Shown here piece after piece: positions 21,894-32,789 of a stretch of DNA of 64,000 bases. The first letter of the stretch is position 1; every line of letters starts with the position of its first letter. Both the position numbers and the translations under genes were made by a program. The stretch spans positions 4,915,283-4,979,282 of the forward strand of contig NC_057009.1 of assembly GCF_000002595.2 (NCBI RefSeq). Reading direction: 5' to 3'. The notes under the pieces were generated by a model that did not search any database, was not told the origin of the DNA, and saw only the letters and a list, made by a program, of their open reading frames with translations. Source of the DNA: Chlamydomonas reinhardtii. Its lineage: Eukaryota; Chlorophyta; Chlorophyceae; Chlamydomonadales; Chlamydomonadaceae.

Positions 21894-22496
21894 TTTATAT
21901 GTCCAGAGGCAAGCTGCGTAGCCAGTGGCGTTTCAATCAAGCGCAGTGCCGCACAGCAATCTCTGGGGCCCTTCCCAGCGGCGCTATGTATGATTTCATC
22001 GTTTTGTTGCGCCCATTAATCAAGCGACGCATTCCAGGCAGGCCGATTGTTGAGTTTATGATGCATACACCAAGCAATCACTGGGAAGCCGGAGTAGGAC
22101 CCCGATTGAACATAGTCCACTGGGAACACATGATAGCTGACTGCAAGCTCACAGCCCGAGGCCACGTTCGCTTTTGGAACCAGCTCTTGTATCTTGCGCC
22201 AAAGTTTCTGGTCGCGAGTTACTCGCTGCCAATGTGAGCTCAATTTGTTTCACTAGGCTCTAGCAATGACGAGCCCACGAGGGCTCGGAGTTTGAAAACC
22301 CCCGAAACCGAGCGTAAGCGCCCCAACTGCGGCGAACTTGTTCGATAGGGTATCATGTTGACGGCTTTATCAGCATGAGGTCGAGAGGCGTAGTCTTAGA
22401 CGAGCCGCAGAGGTGCAGCACCAGAATCCGCAGCCTTTGTCATTAGCACAGGAAACAAAGTCTGGCCGCACCCTCGGCTTCTGTGGGATCACTGCA
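21894..22496. promoter_or_regulatory. Divergent promoter region (J-domain protein / poly-Q protein)
   Basis: About 600 bases between two divergent starts. In the transcript-strand sequence before the plus gene, short upstream ORFs begin at the ATGs near 22353 and 22374 and stop before 22450, so they could damp translation. A 75-codon minus-strand ORF (22016-22243) starts with an F-box-tail-like string (HWQRVTRDQKLWRK), but no neighbours support it as an exon. Confidence 0.45.
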
Positions 22497-25400
22497 ATGC
22501 CATCAGCCAGTGGAAGCAGTGGCGGGGGCGTACCACCGCCAAGCACAACGGGTGATGGGCGGTTGGGTACCGGCGCTCGCGGCGCTGGCGCTGGCCGTGC
22601 CCCAATGGCCCCGTTCGCTCCCGAGGATGCGCAGGTGGGCGTGCAGCTCACTGAGATGAACAGCTTCTTCACCCTGTTGCACACGTGGCTGCTGCCCGGA
22701 GCGTCACCCGCCAATACGGGTAGCGAACGCCTGAAGAAGTGGGGACCTGGTACACATCATCACACCTACGGTGCGTTGGCGGCTCCCGGGGCGCACCCAC
22801 AACAACAACTCTGCCTTTGCCTTGCCTTGCACCTGTAGTCAGTCAGGGCATCCTCACGCGTGGCTTTGTGGCAAAAAAACGCGCATGTGGGTTCTCACCC
22901 TGGGCTTTAATCACATCCTCCCTCTGTCACACATGACAGCTGGCGGCGGGTGCACGCCCGTGATCGGCGCTAGTGGCTGGACCACGCCTGGCGCCCGTAC
23001 AGAAACCACGCCTCGCCACCCTTTCTCAGCCGGTTCGCTCTCCGCGGCCTCGCTGGCAGCGGCCGCCGCCACCGCGGCCGCCTCCGTGGCGGCGTCCCGC
23101 GCCATCTCTTGCTCGGACGTGGGCGTGGACGCGTGCCTTGAGGCAATCACGGAGGAGACGGCTGCCGAGGCTGCTTCAAAGGCGGGCTCAGGCACGCAGC
23201 AGCGAGTGCAACGGGCAGGTGCGCCTGAGCAGAAGCCAGAGCAGGAGCAGGAGGCGGCGGAGGCGGCAGGGCCAGCAGGGGCGCTGGGGCAGCAGCAGCC
23301 CCAGCATGAGGGGCACCAGGCGCAGCAGGAGCATGTCGGTTCGGTCGGGTCAGAGGCCGCGGCGGAATGCACACAAGGAGTGCACATGAAAGCGGGACGC
23401 GACGCAGTGGCTGCAAGTACAGCAGTCACGCCTGCACAGCCGCTGGTGGCGGCGACAGCTGCCACTGCTCCCCAGGAAGCGTTTGCTCCGGTGGGGCAGC
23501 TGTCCCTTGCGTCCGGTGCCGCGCCTGCTGCGGAGGCTGACCTACCGGATCCCCAGCAGGTCAAGCCAGGAGCGCAGCTGCAGGCGCCCGACGCGGCGGC
23601 CAATGGCACGTCAGCAGGCGCCATCAGCTCGGCTGGGCACGCAACAGCCACAACGGCCCCGCAATCGCTTTCGATTGCACCTGCTGATGCGACATCGCTG
23701 CAACAGGAAAAGGTGCAGCGGCTGGAGCAGCAGGAGGTACTGCCTGCCGCTGCCGCTGAGACCTCATTGGAGGAGCGCCCTTGCCCTGACGTGGTGGCAG
23801 CAGCACGGCATTTGGAGGCGGAAGTTGCGCAGCCGGGTGCGCTCACAAGCTCTGAGGCGGCTGCAGCTGATACCGTGGCTTGCACGAGCGCGGACGATGC
23901 CACTGGAGTAGGGCAGCAGCAGCCTAACGACAGCAGCAGCACCGCGGACGCAACTGCTGCACGGCCGACGGCCACAGTGTCCCCGGCGTTGCCAGGCGCT
24001 GCGGCGACTGAGCAGCCACACGCTGACCAGCCCGAGGCTCTGGTTGACTCCGTCACGTCCAGCAGCACCACCACACTCGCGTACGCCCGCAACAGCGTGA
24101 GCGGCGCACCGGAGGTGCAGGCAGCCGCGCGCCTGGCTTCGGCCGGGGCCGAGGCGGTGCCACAACTGCAGGAGCTGGCGCAGCTGCCCCCCGTGGGCGT
24201 GTTCCGCCGCTCATCAGAGTGCTGCGTCCTCCTGACGGACACGGGGGCGGCCCCACGGGCCCTCGGCCACTTCTCTCGCGGCAGCACTCCCGGCGGCACG
24301 CCCACAGCTGCTGCCGCCGCCACCTCTGCTGTCATGGGGTTGCGTCCGCAGGTGCCACAGGCGGACACGCCGGGCCCCAGCTGCACCTCCTCGCCCGCAA
24401 GTCAAGTGTCTCCGGTCGCTGCCGCCGCGGCGGACGGCCCTGCGGACCCGCACGCCGGCAGCACCACACCCACCCGCAGCGCCACCACCGCGCGCGCCAG
24501 TGCGGTGGTCCCGCCAGCGGCAGCCACAGCCACTACCACGGCAGCGGTGCGCGCCGGTGTGCTGAACGCCCACGGGTCAACGCCAACTGGCGTCGACGCC
24601 AGGCACGGTGCCAGCAGCACTGCTCACGGTGGGCCCGGGAGCGGCGGAAGCGGCTTCCCAGGCTTCGCTCATTCATCAGCCACCTGGGACGCAGTGGCGG
24701 CGCGCCTGAGCGGGTCGGGCGCTGGCGGCATGAGCGCTGTCAGCGCCGGCCGCACCTCCTGCTGCTCCACCACGGACTGGCTGCACCGGCCCGCCTCTAC
24801 CACGGGCGTTGACGCCGGCAGCTGCGACGGCGGCGACGGTGCGTCTGTGGCTGACTCAACCACCAGCATCGACTCGGGCGCCAACCCAATGGCCGCTGCC
24901 CACGCCGCACGACTGGCGTTTCGCTCGTCCTTCACCGGCAATAAGACCCCCACGCTGTCGCCCATGGCATCACTGGACGGAATGGCCGGACAGGCAGAGC
25001 CGTCAGCAACTGCTGCGTTCCAGCAGCCGGCAGTTCGTCTGGCAGCGCAGCCTGACCCAGCACAATCGCAGCCTATGTCGGCCCCCGCGTCCGCCCTGTC
25101 CGGCCGCGGCACCAGCCAGCTGCCGGAGCAGCAGCTCCCACGGCCGCCGCTGCAGCATCCCCAGCTGGCCGCGATGGTGCTGCGCGAGCGCTACGCAAGC
25201 ATCAGCGGCGGCAGCAGCAGCTCCTCACCGGCCGGCGCTGCACACGGCACCCTCGCCGCCGGTACACCTGGCGCCGGAACTCCGGGCACCAAGGCAGCTC
25301 TGCTGGCGGCGGAGGGCAGCGCCGGCGGCAGCCCCTGCTCCCCCAGTCTGCCGCCGCCGCCGCTGTGTCGCCCCAACACCTGGAGCTGCAGCGGCAACGA

Positions 25401-25553
25401 GGACGCCCTGCTGCAGTCCAACCTGGGTCCAGGCACAGGCACAACCACAGGGTCAGGGGCGGGCCAGGCCGCAGCAAGGGCAGGAGGTCCTCTGTCAGCC
25501 GCGCAGCAGCAGGCCGCGCACCACCTGCATGCGCGGTACCAGCAGCAACAGGT

Positions 25554-25612
<59 letters not shown>

Positions 25613-27805
25613 CATTTCAGCGGCAGTCGTTGCCGGGCAGCAGCACGCAGCACCAGTACCTGCATGAGCGCCTTGCGGCCGCAAGCGACGCCGCCTCAGC
25701 CGCGTCGGCGCTCAGCGAGAGGGCCCTGACGGATGCCACGGCCACAGCCGCTGCTGCAGGCGGCTCTTCACCGGCGCCGGCGTCCGGTGATGCCTCCGGT
25801 CGCCTGCCGCCCGCGGGTGCGGTGCTATCGGGGGCGGAGCCGCTGGCAGCGCTACCAGCGGCGGCCACATTCATGCCCAGCCCTCGCTGCCTGGCATGCG
25901 GCACGGCCAGCATGGCGCTGACACAGGCGCGGCTGCAACTGGAGGCGCTGGCGGCGCGGCACACACAGCTGTGGTGGGTGGCCGGGGGGTCGAGAGCTCG
26001 GGCTGGGAAAGGAAGCACATAGGCAAGACCGCGAGGGTGGGCTCTGGCGGCTCGCACGTTCTACTACCAGAATGGAGGTCATGTGAGGGCGTGATTGACT
26101 TGATCTCGCTCCCAACTCGGCAGGCGGCAATACGAGCGGCTAGGCGCCACCGCCTCGGCCACCGAGGCCCGCTGCTCTGCGCTGGAAGAGACAGTGCGTA
26201 GGCAGGAGGCGGAGCTTTCGGCGCTGAGGACCGCAGCAGCAGCGGCGGCGACCGCCACAGCGGCGCTTCAGCAACAGGTGCGTTGCACGCCGGCCACCGT
26301 CTTTACGACACCAGAGCCCGACGAGCGCGGGGCGGTACTTGCGCTTGCTTGCTGCGCAGGCCAGCGGCGCGCCCCTTCACAACTTTACCCGGTACCTTCC
26401 TCGAATGCTGCTTTATATTATCCATCGCTACGCCGCCGCGCAGGAGCGGGTGCTGCAGGAACTGCGCGCAGCTGTCTCCGCGAGTGCCACCGCCGCTGCC
26501 TCGGTCCGCAGTGGCGGCACCACGCCTCGCTCGCCGCACACCGCCGGCAGCTCGCCGCGTGCCTCGGTCATGGGCAACGGCGCCGTCCCAGTTCTGGGCG
26601 GCATCACCCTGCTGACGTCCCCGAGCCCTGGCGGCCTCAGCCCCAGCTTTGCACCCAGTCCCGCAAGCAGCCGCGAGCTCAGCCAGACGCCCACGCCGTT
26701 GCAGATGAGCAGCCCTGCCAGCGCCCTGGCCGGTGCGGGCGCCTGGGCCGGCGGTGGTGCCGATACCGAGGCCGCTGCCCGGGCTGCCGCTGGCTTGCGA
26801 GCCGCCGGCGCGCGCAGCCTGAAGCAAATGCGATACCCGGCGGGTGTGGCAGATAGCTATGACGGCGACCGCGGCAGCGAGCATGGCGACAGTCGCAGCG
26901 GCCACCGCAGCAACTCTGGTGCAGGTATTCGCTTCCACACCAACCCGTTGCCGCTGCTCGCGGCGTCGGGCGGTTTAAGCAGCGCGCGAGAGAGCCTGCA
27001 GGAGGGTGGGGGCAGGCAGAGTGAAGAGGGCGGTCTGTGGGGCCTCCTTAGTAAGGGTGCAAGCGGCAGCGGCAGAGGCGAGGCAGGCGTGGACGCCGCC
27101 ATCGTCATCGGCGGGGGCGACGTTGATGATGGTCACAGCAGCGACAGCGGCAGCGAAATAGCGGCCCTGGTACGAGCACTGGGCGGCCGTGTCACAGGTG
27201 GGGCAGCGCCCGCTGCCGCTGCAACCACTGGCACAGGCGCTGGCAGTGACCGCGGCGGTGTGGCGCTCAGAAGCAGCACCACTACAAGGCTGATGCAGCT
27301 TGCTTCAGCAGCGCCGCCAGTGCTTCGCTCCGCAAGCGGCGGAATCGGGCGCCATTCCCGTATCCCTGTGCTGTCCATGCCGCAACTGAGCCTTCCCATG
27401 GAGTCGGCGCAGGCGCCCCAGCCCCAGCATCAGGAGTCCAGCGCGGACACGCGTGACGCTGGCTGCGCCACCCCCACGCGCTCACTCTCCATTGTTGGCG
27501 GCGCCGTAGCAGCCAAGGTGGCAGCACTGGCGGCGGCGGCAGCCACTGCGAGGCCACCGGGGCTTATGTCACCGCCCGGCAGCAGCGGCCGCGCTGCCAA
27601 GCCTGTGGTGCTGGCGATGTCGCCGGTGGTCCCGCGCGCGATGAAGTTTGGCACTGGCATGACGTCACACAGCAACCCGGTGGCGGCGGCGGCGGAAGCA
27701 TCACGGCAGCGGGCCAAGAGCAGCCCCATGCCCTGGGTCAACATAACGTCCAACCCGCTGGCGCTGGAGGAGGAAGAGGAGGAGCGCCGCGCGGAGGGTC
27801 GCTGA
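22497..27805 (+). CDS. Large Ala/Ser/Gln-rich protein with poly-Q tract and coiled coil, function unknown
   Basis: Exons 22497-22770, 22940-25973, 26124-26277 and 26444-27805; all phases agree and give 1607 residues. The first ATG in frame is 22497. The N-terminal 90 residues contain a hydrophobic, possibly folded part (VQLTEMNSFFTLLHTWLLPG). The 3-kb second exon encodes low-complexity Ala/Ser/Thr/Gln sequence, with about 20 consecutive Gln near 25556-25612. A heptad-like coiled coil spans the next junctions (LQLEALAARHTQLWRQYERL, then ALEETVRRQEAELSALR, then QERVLQELRAAV). The C-terminal exon is again Ser/Ala/Gly-rich, with SSPMPWVNITSNPLALEEE near the end. No enzyme motif was found. It may be a scaffold or RNA-granule type protein, but that is only inference from composition. 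Confidence 0.8.
25556..25612 (+). repeat. CAG trinucleotide repeat encoding poly-glutamine
   Basis: About 19 to 20 CAG codons with one CAA interruption near the end, in frame within the large poly-Q protein. Perfect CAG runs are prone to length change. Confidence 0.95.
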
Positions 27806-29498
27806 TTGACGGCTTTAACGCAACGGGCGTAGCGAACGAGCGTGACTATGTAGAATAGGGCGAAGGGGTATTAAGCGGAGGGCGGTAGGATGTGATGCAA
27901 TGCGCGTACTATTTACGACCCTAAGTGTGTATTTATCTCCTCAGCGAGGCTTTGATGGCGGTACAGAGAGCGGAGGCTGATGAACAAGACGTGGAACAGA
28001 GTTGGTTAGGCTGGTCGGGAAGTTGCAATGGTTGCGGGATGTGAGCTCGTCTGAGATGTGGATATCGGGGTGCTGGGGTTCCGGTCTGGTGACTATGTTG
28101 TGTTTTGCGTGTTGCATCGTGGCGCAAGGCGCTCGCCGTCGCAGGTTTCTGGGCTGGTTGTGAGCTGCGACGTGGAAGGGTAGGCGTAGTATGGGTGGAG
28201 GTGACAAGAAGCTGCACAACAACATGTTGCAGGGATGGTTTGCGGCTTGGAAAGTGATTGCAGGAGCTTTGTTGATGGTTCTGGTACTGAGGCGTGCGCG
28301 GACACGGCCATACACTTTCCATGGCCGCCGGCGGCGGCGGGGCCGGGCTGAGAGCCTGAACGGCGCTAGCAGGGCGTGGGGCTGAGGGTGCACGTGTCGA
28401 TTGGCGGCGAGTGACGTGACTAGTTTGTTTGCTGCGGGTTAGCACGGACTGTGCACCCCACCCAACCGGCCACGTCCGGATTTGCGGGGATGCCAAAGGC
28501 CCCCAACATAGAGGCGTGTGCAGTTTGCGTGTGCTTAGTAGGCGCCCGCGTCAAGGTGGCTGGGTTGATAACGACCCGGGAGGGGAGGGCTCAGCCCTTT
28601 TCCTGCCTCCCTAAGGCAGCCACCTCCTTGTTGCAGAAGGGCATTTCCTTCCTACCTGGCCAACGTCCATTGGCCGTTGCATTGGCGCCCCATTTGAGTG
28701 CGCTCAGGCTGAAAACCTGTCTACGTGAGTCAGGACATACGGCGAAGACCAGAGGTCTCAACTGTGCGTGCTGAAGTCCCTAGCGCCGTACGGCAGTTCC
28801 AGAGGGTGTAATGGAACCTGCGGACAAGACTATCCTGCCTCAGCCCATACTTCCCTGCCTTAGCCCTTGATATGTTGGCGTAGTCGCAACGCCCAATTTC
28901 GAGGAATTCGTCTGGACATTGTTTGTGAAGACATTTATGAGGACAGCGATGGAGGCACGTGTCTGCACGCTGTCCCGGATGCTGGGTGTGCGATGGGACA
29001 GTTGTAAGGCAGGTTGGTGAAGTCCCGTAGGGTGCACGCTGTCCCGGAGGCTGGGTGTCAAGGACCTAAGTGGTATGCTGAGTACGGAGCTGTTGAGTGG
29101 TAGATATGAGACCAGAGAGCCTGGGATCGGGCTGCTACAATGATGTGTGTGGTCATTTGTTGACCATAAAGCTAGCAACTCGGAACAACATGGCGCATTG
29201 GCGCTCCAGTCCCTGACCAGGTTTCAGGGTTGGCTACATTCAGCTCAACTTACTGCCGTTTGGAAAGGAAGCAAGCCCTTGACACAACAGCGACCGGTAA
29301 CAGCCATTCACCCACCTCGGGCGCGCACCAAGGACAGTGGGTTTTCGGCCTCTCGGGCCTCGGGCAAAACGTGGCTAGTAGGGCAGCCGCCCGTAGGCAC
29401 TCCCATTTCTACAAGCAACATGCACATACGGTTAACAACCCGCAGGAGCAAAGTCCGCAATCTGCAGCTGCGCTGGTTGTCTCATGTCCTGCCATGCC
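27806..29498. other. Convergent 3' UTR/intergenic region
   Basis: 1.7 kb between the poly-Q gene (+) and the helical-repeat gene (-). A plus-strand TGTAA at 28807-28811 is the first seen after the stop. Near 28963 and 29033 a short direct repeat occurs (GCACGCTGTCCCGGA followed by GCTGGGTGT). No coding sequence was recognised. Confidence 0.5.
28807..28811 (+). terminator. Candidate TGTAA poly(A) signal of poly-Q gene
   Basis: First plus-strand TGTAA noticed downstream of the stop at 27805. It lies about 1 kb away, implying a long 3' UTR, so the assignment is tentative. Confidence 0.3.
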
Positions 29499-31944
29499 TC
29501 AAGTGGGCCCGTAACCGAGGATCTGAAGGAGAGTACGCTCCTCAATCGATAACGCTTCCCAGCGCCCATCACCGCGCCAGTACTCCGCCACATCCATCGC
29601 GCCCTCCCCGCTGCCCGCCATGTGCGCCCCAAGCCCGGCCAGGCTGCTCAGGGCCAGCGCCACATCCGCAGGCTCCGCGCCGCCCTGCTCCACCTCCGCC
29701 AGGCCGGATCCGGGCCCCGCCTCAGCCGCCGCCGCTGCTATGGACTCCCGTCCACCTTCCGCGCCTTGCCCACCAAGCGCCCCTTCCGCCCCTGCCGCTC
29801 CTGCTTCCGCTTGGCGTGCTGCTGGCCCCGTAGCCGCACTCCGCAGCCGCGCCTGCAGTGCCTCCATGTAGCTCTGGAGCCAGCCCCACGGCAGCGGCCC
29901 CTCCGCCAGCTTGAGCGCGGCCCAGCCCAAGAGCCCCAGGTGCCGGGCGTCCAGCGCACGCACCGCCTCAACCCGCCCCAGCAGCCGCCCCAGCAGCTGG
30001 GACGTCCAGGCCGGCGCCGGCCGCACACCCAGCGCCGCCAGGCCGTGCAGGACCAGCACCACGTCCTCCGGCGCCGCCGCCTCCAGCACCTCCTCGCCTT
30101 CCCACCAGGACAACAGCTCCTCCTCCCGCACCTGCGCCCGCATCCGCACCGTGGCTCCACCGGCTCCGCCCAGCGCAGAGACGGAATGCGTGTCTACGCC
30201 GTAGGCAGATGAGCTGGGCGCAGTTTGAGGGCCGGGCCGCTGCAGTGCATCTGCGGGTGCTGTTGAAGGTAGGCTGCCGAAATGCCCGGCGCTCCACACC
30301 AGCCGGGCCATTGTGGATGGCGCTGTGGCGGCGTCCGGCGCGGCGGCCTTGCGCAGGCTGGCAGGCAGCTGGTCGGTCAACGTGGCGGCGGGCAGTGCGG
30401 CCAGCCCGCATGCCGCGGCGTCCGCCAGCGTGGAAGCCAGCTGAGCCGGCCTGAAATAGTCCCAGTTCACCTGAGGACACACACACACACATACACACAC
30501 ACACACACAATCATACATGGGACAGGGTCACATCAAGCTGCGCTGGTAATCTCATCCAGACGAAGCACCAAAGCCACAGACAAATCGCTATAAAACTGGG
30601 CTCCATGCGAAGGGACGCCCATGCTGCAATAGAACGCGTGCCGCCGGACCTCCAGGGCGCTCGCGAAGTTGTCCAGCCAGGTGGGTGAGGGCCGGTGGCG
30701 CACGCGCGCCAGCACCCAGGCGGCGTGCTCCAGCTGCCGCGGTGTGAAGGAGGCCATGTCCGCCTCCGTGGCCGCTGCCATGCGGGAAGTGAGGACGGGG
30801 CTTGGGTGGAAGGAGGTGCGCGCGAAGGCGTACATCACGGTGATGCTGCGGTGTTGGGGTTCCAAAGGGAGAGGGAAGATCCGGGCCCGGGTCGGCGGGT
30901 TTAAGTTGCAAGCGGTCGTTGTGTGTGCCGGGAAAGCCGCCGTGAGTCATTTGAGTGACTCATTCAGCTGTGTAACCTTGATGCCAGCAGGTAGCTGTAT
31001 CACAGTGCCCAAGTTGTGCCAAAGCACGACATGTTCAGAGGCGTCCACCAGCCTCATCCAGCACAGCGCAGTACAATGCAGTCCGCCACTCACAGAGCAT
31101 CGCAGTTCAGTTCGTCCAGGCGCCGCAACGTCAACTCCTGCGAGTGAATGTTCTCGACATCAACACTGCAGCTTGGGCGGCGGAATCGTGGCCAAGCCGG
31201 GGCGATGGTGTTTTGGTACGCACTACGCAGTACCCGTGGCCCAATAGGGCAAACCACAAGCCGCGACAGCCATAATATATTCTTCCCATTCGTGGAGCCT
31301 CTAAAACTTTGATCGATGGAGTCCTAGCGCCGCGCTATGGACAGCGAATCATCCCAAAGTGCCTCCCCACACTGACCTCCAGGTGACGCAGCTGCTCCAG
31401 TGTGGCATCGGGCGGGTTCTTGTATACGGAGTGCAGTACCAAATGGAAGTTGTCTTGGTGATTTATTCTTGCCTGGGTGGAACCTGCATCGGGTTGCAAT
31501 CCCGAAGCGACTCGACCTTCGCCTGGGCGGGTTGGAGATGTATGATGAGCTAGCCAGTCAGCGCAAGCAGGTGTCAGTCCTGCGGGCGGAGCCACGAAAG
31601 CGGCAAAGCATTACTCGTACTTCATCGAGCACAAGTTCGGATGACCGCAATCCCAGGGTGCAATGAACATACACGATCGAGGCGCACCGGCGTACGGCAA
31701 ACAGGTGCACACTAGGGAACACCTCTGTCCTGCCGTATTCGCGCAGTTCTGCCCTGTTCTGCCTGAGCGCGGAGAAAGTCGAAGCAGCCCCCCACTGACC
31801 TAGCGCATGGACAGGCCTGCGCAGAGCCGGTAGCCCAAGTCCTAACCGGTGAAGTGTGCGAGGGCACGACACCATGGCCGCCTCCAACATTCGCCCGCGC
31901 GGTGTGCCTGGGCAAGGTCGGGCGGCCAGCACACGATTCCACAT
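29499..31944 (-). CDS. Organelle-targeted helical-repeat protein (FASTK/OPR-like)
   Basis: Exons 31944-31800, 31483-31377, 31137-31094, 30845-30569 and 30470-29499 join with matching phases at every junction and give about 514 residues. The first exon (MWNRVLAARPCPGTPRGR...) is Arg/Ala/Leu-rich with no acidic residue in its first 19 positions, typical of a mitochondrial or plastid presequence. The rest is built of alpha-helical repeats of the type Leu-x-x-x-Met-x-Ala-x-Ala-Arg followed by Pro about eight residues later. Examples are LITVMYAFARTSFHPSPVL, LEHAAWVLARVRHRPSPTW and VVLVLHGLAALGVRPAPAW. This resembles FAST-kinase-like and octotricopeptide repeats of algal organelle RNA-processing factors. 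No RAP domain or nuclease motif was seen at the C-terminus. A target RNA cannot be guessed. Confidence 0.68.
30477..30509. repeat. (CA)n microsatellite in intron
   Basis: About 16 CA units with one CATA interruption. They fill part of the 98-base last intron (30471-30568) of the helical-repeat gene, next to its acceptor on the minus strand. Confidence 0.9.
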
Positions 31945-32789
31945 CGACGGCGCCTGATATATTCTTCCCAAGTTATCTTGTCGCGAACCGTGGCAAAACG
32001 TTGAATTAGGGCTTTGCGCCAATTCGCCCCCTAGGCTTTCATCCTAGAATCAACTGGCAGAAAATGTGATATTATGCAGATTGTGTTGGTTGTGGTTATA
32101 AGTCAGAAAGGCGAGGTGTTTGCGAGGCGGGCCGGTTGGTCGGCCAGCCGGTCTTTGGCCGCCAGCCGGTCTTTGGCGATGCAACAGCCTATATAGGCAA
32201 AGTCAATGCGGATTAGTGTCAGAAACAGCCAAACCCCTCATGAAGGCCCCCCCCCCCCCGCACGCACCGCATGACACGGTGCCCCTCCCCTTCCCTTCCC
32301 CCTTACGCCTTCCCAGGCCTTGCCGCCCTCGCCCATGTAGTCCCCGCACTGCCAGCTCGTTGTAGCCACGTGAAGCGTGAGACGGCGTGGCATCAGGGCT
32401 GTAGGTGTGAGGGCAAAATTATACACAAGATGGCGGGTCGTGTGTGACACGGGAGGTAAAGGGCCGGGGAATGAATATACTTCACAGACCACGGACGGTA
32501 ATATTCAGCGCGTGTGAAAGGCTCTCACGTCGGCCGGTCTGCTGGCATGGAGCCATGGACGAGCGCGGCCAGGGTGCATCGATTGCGCGGCCTTCCTCTG
32601 AGGATCCCGACCGAGTAGGAAGCCCACACGGAGGGTTTTGTCTAGCTAACGTACTTTTCTTTATGTAATACATTGGAACGCTGGAATTGCGAGCTGAAAC
32701 CTCGGGAGCCAGCAAGAATACGCTGCGAATACCCCTGCCAGGGCCGAGCTTTGTTTTGCCTTGTGTGATGTGCTATACTTGTTAAGAAG
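31945..32789. promoter_or_regulatory. Divergent promoter region upstream of the giant surface-protein gene
   Basis: 845 bases between divergent starts. It holds AT-richer stretches than the rest of the window, a run of about 13 C at about 32248-32260, and a repeated GCCAGCCGGTCTTTGGC unit near 32142-32176. The 14-mer ATATATTCTTCCCA (31957-31970) also occurs at 31275-31288. No clear TATA box with spacing to 32790 could be fixed. Confidence 0.45.

Noticed and set aside
22016-22243. Minus-strand 75-codon ORF with F-box-like string HWQRVTRDQKLWRK
   Set aside because: No F-box core before it, no splice partner, and it lies upstream of the J-domain gene start; similarity is too short.
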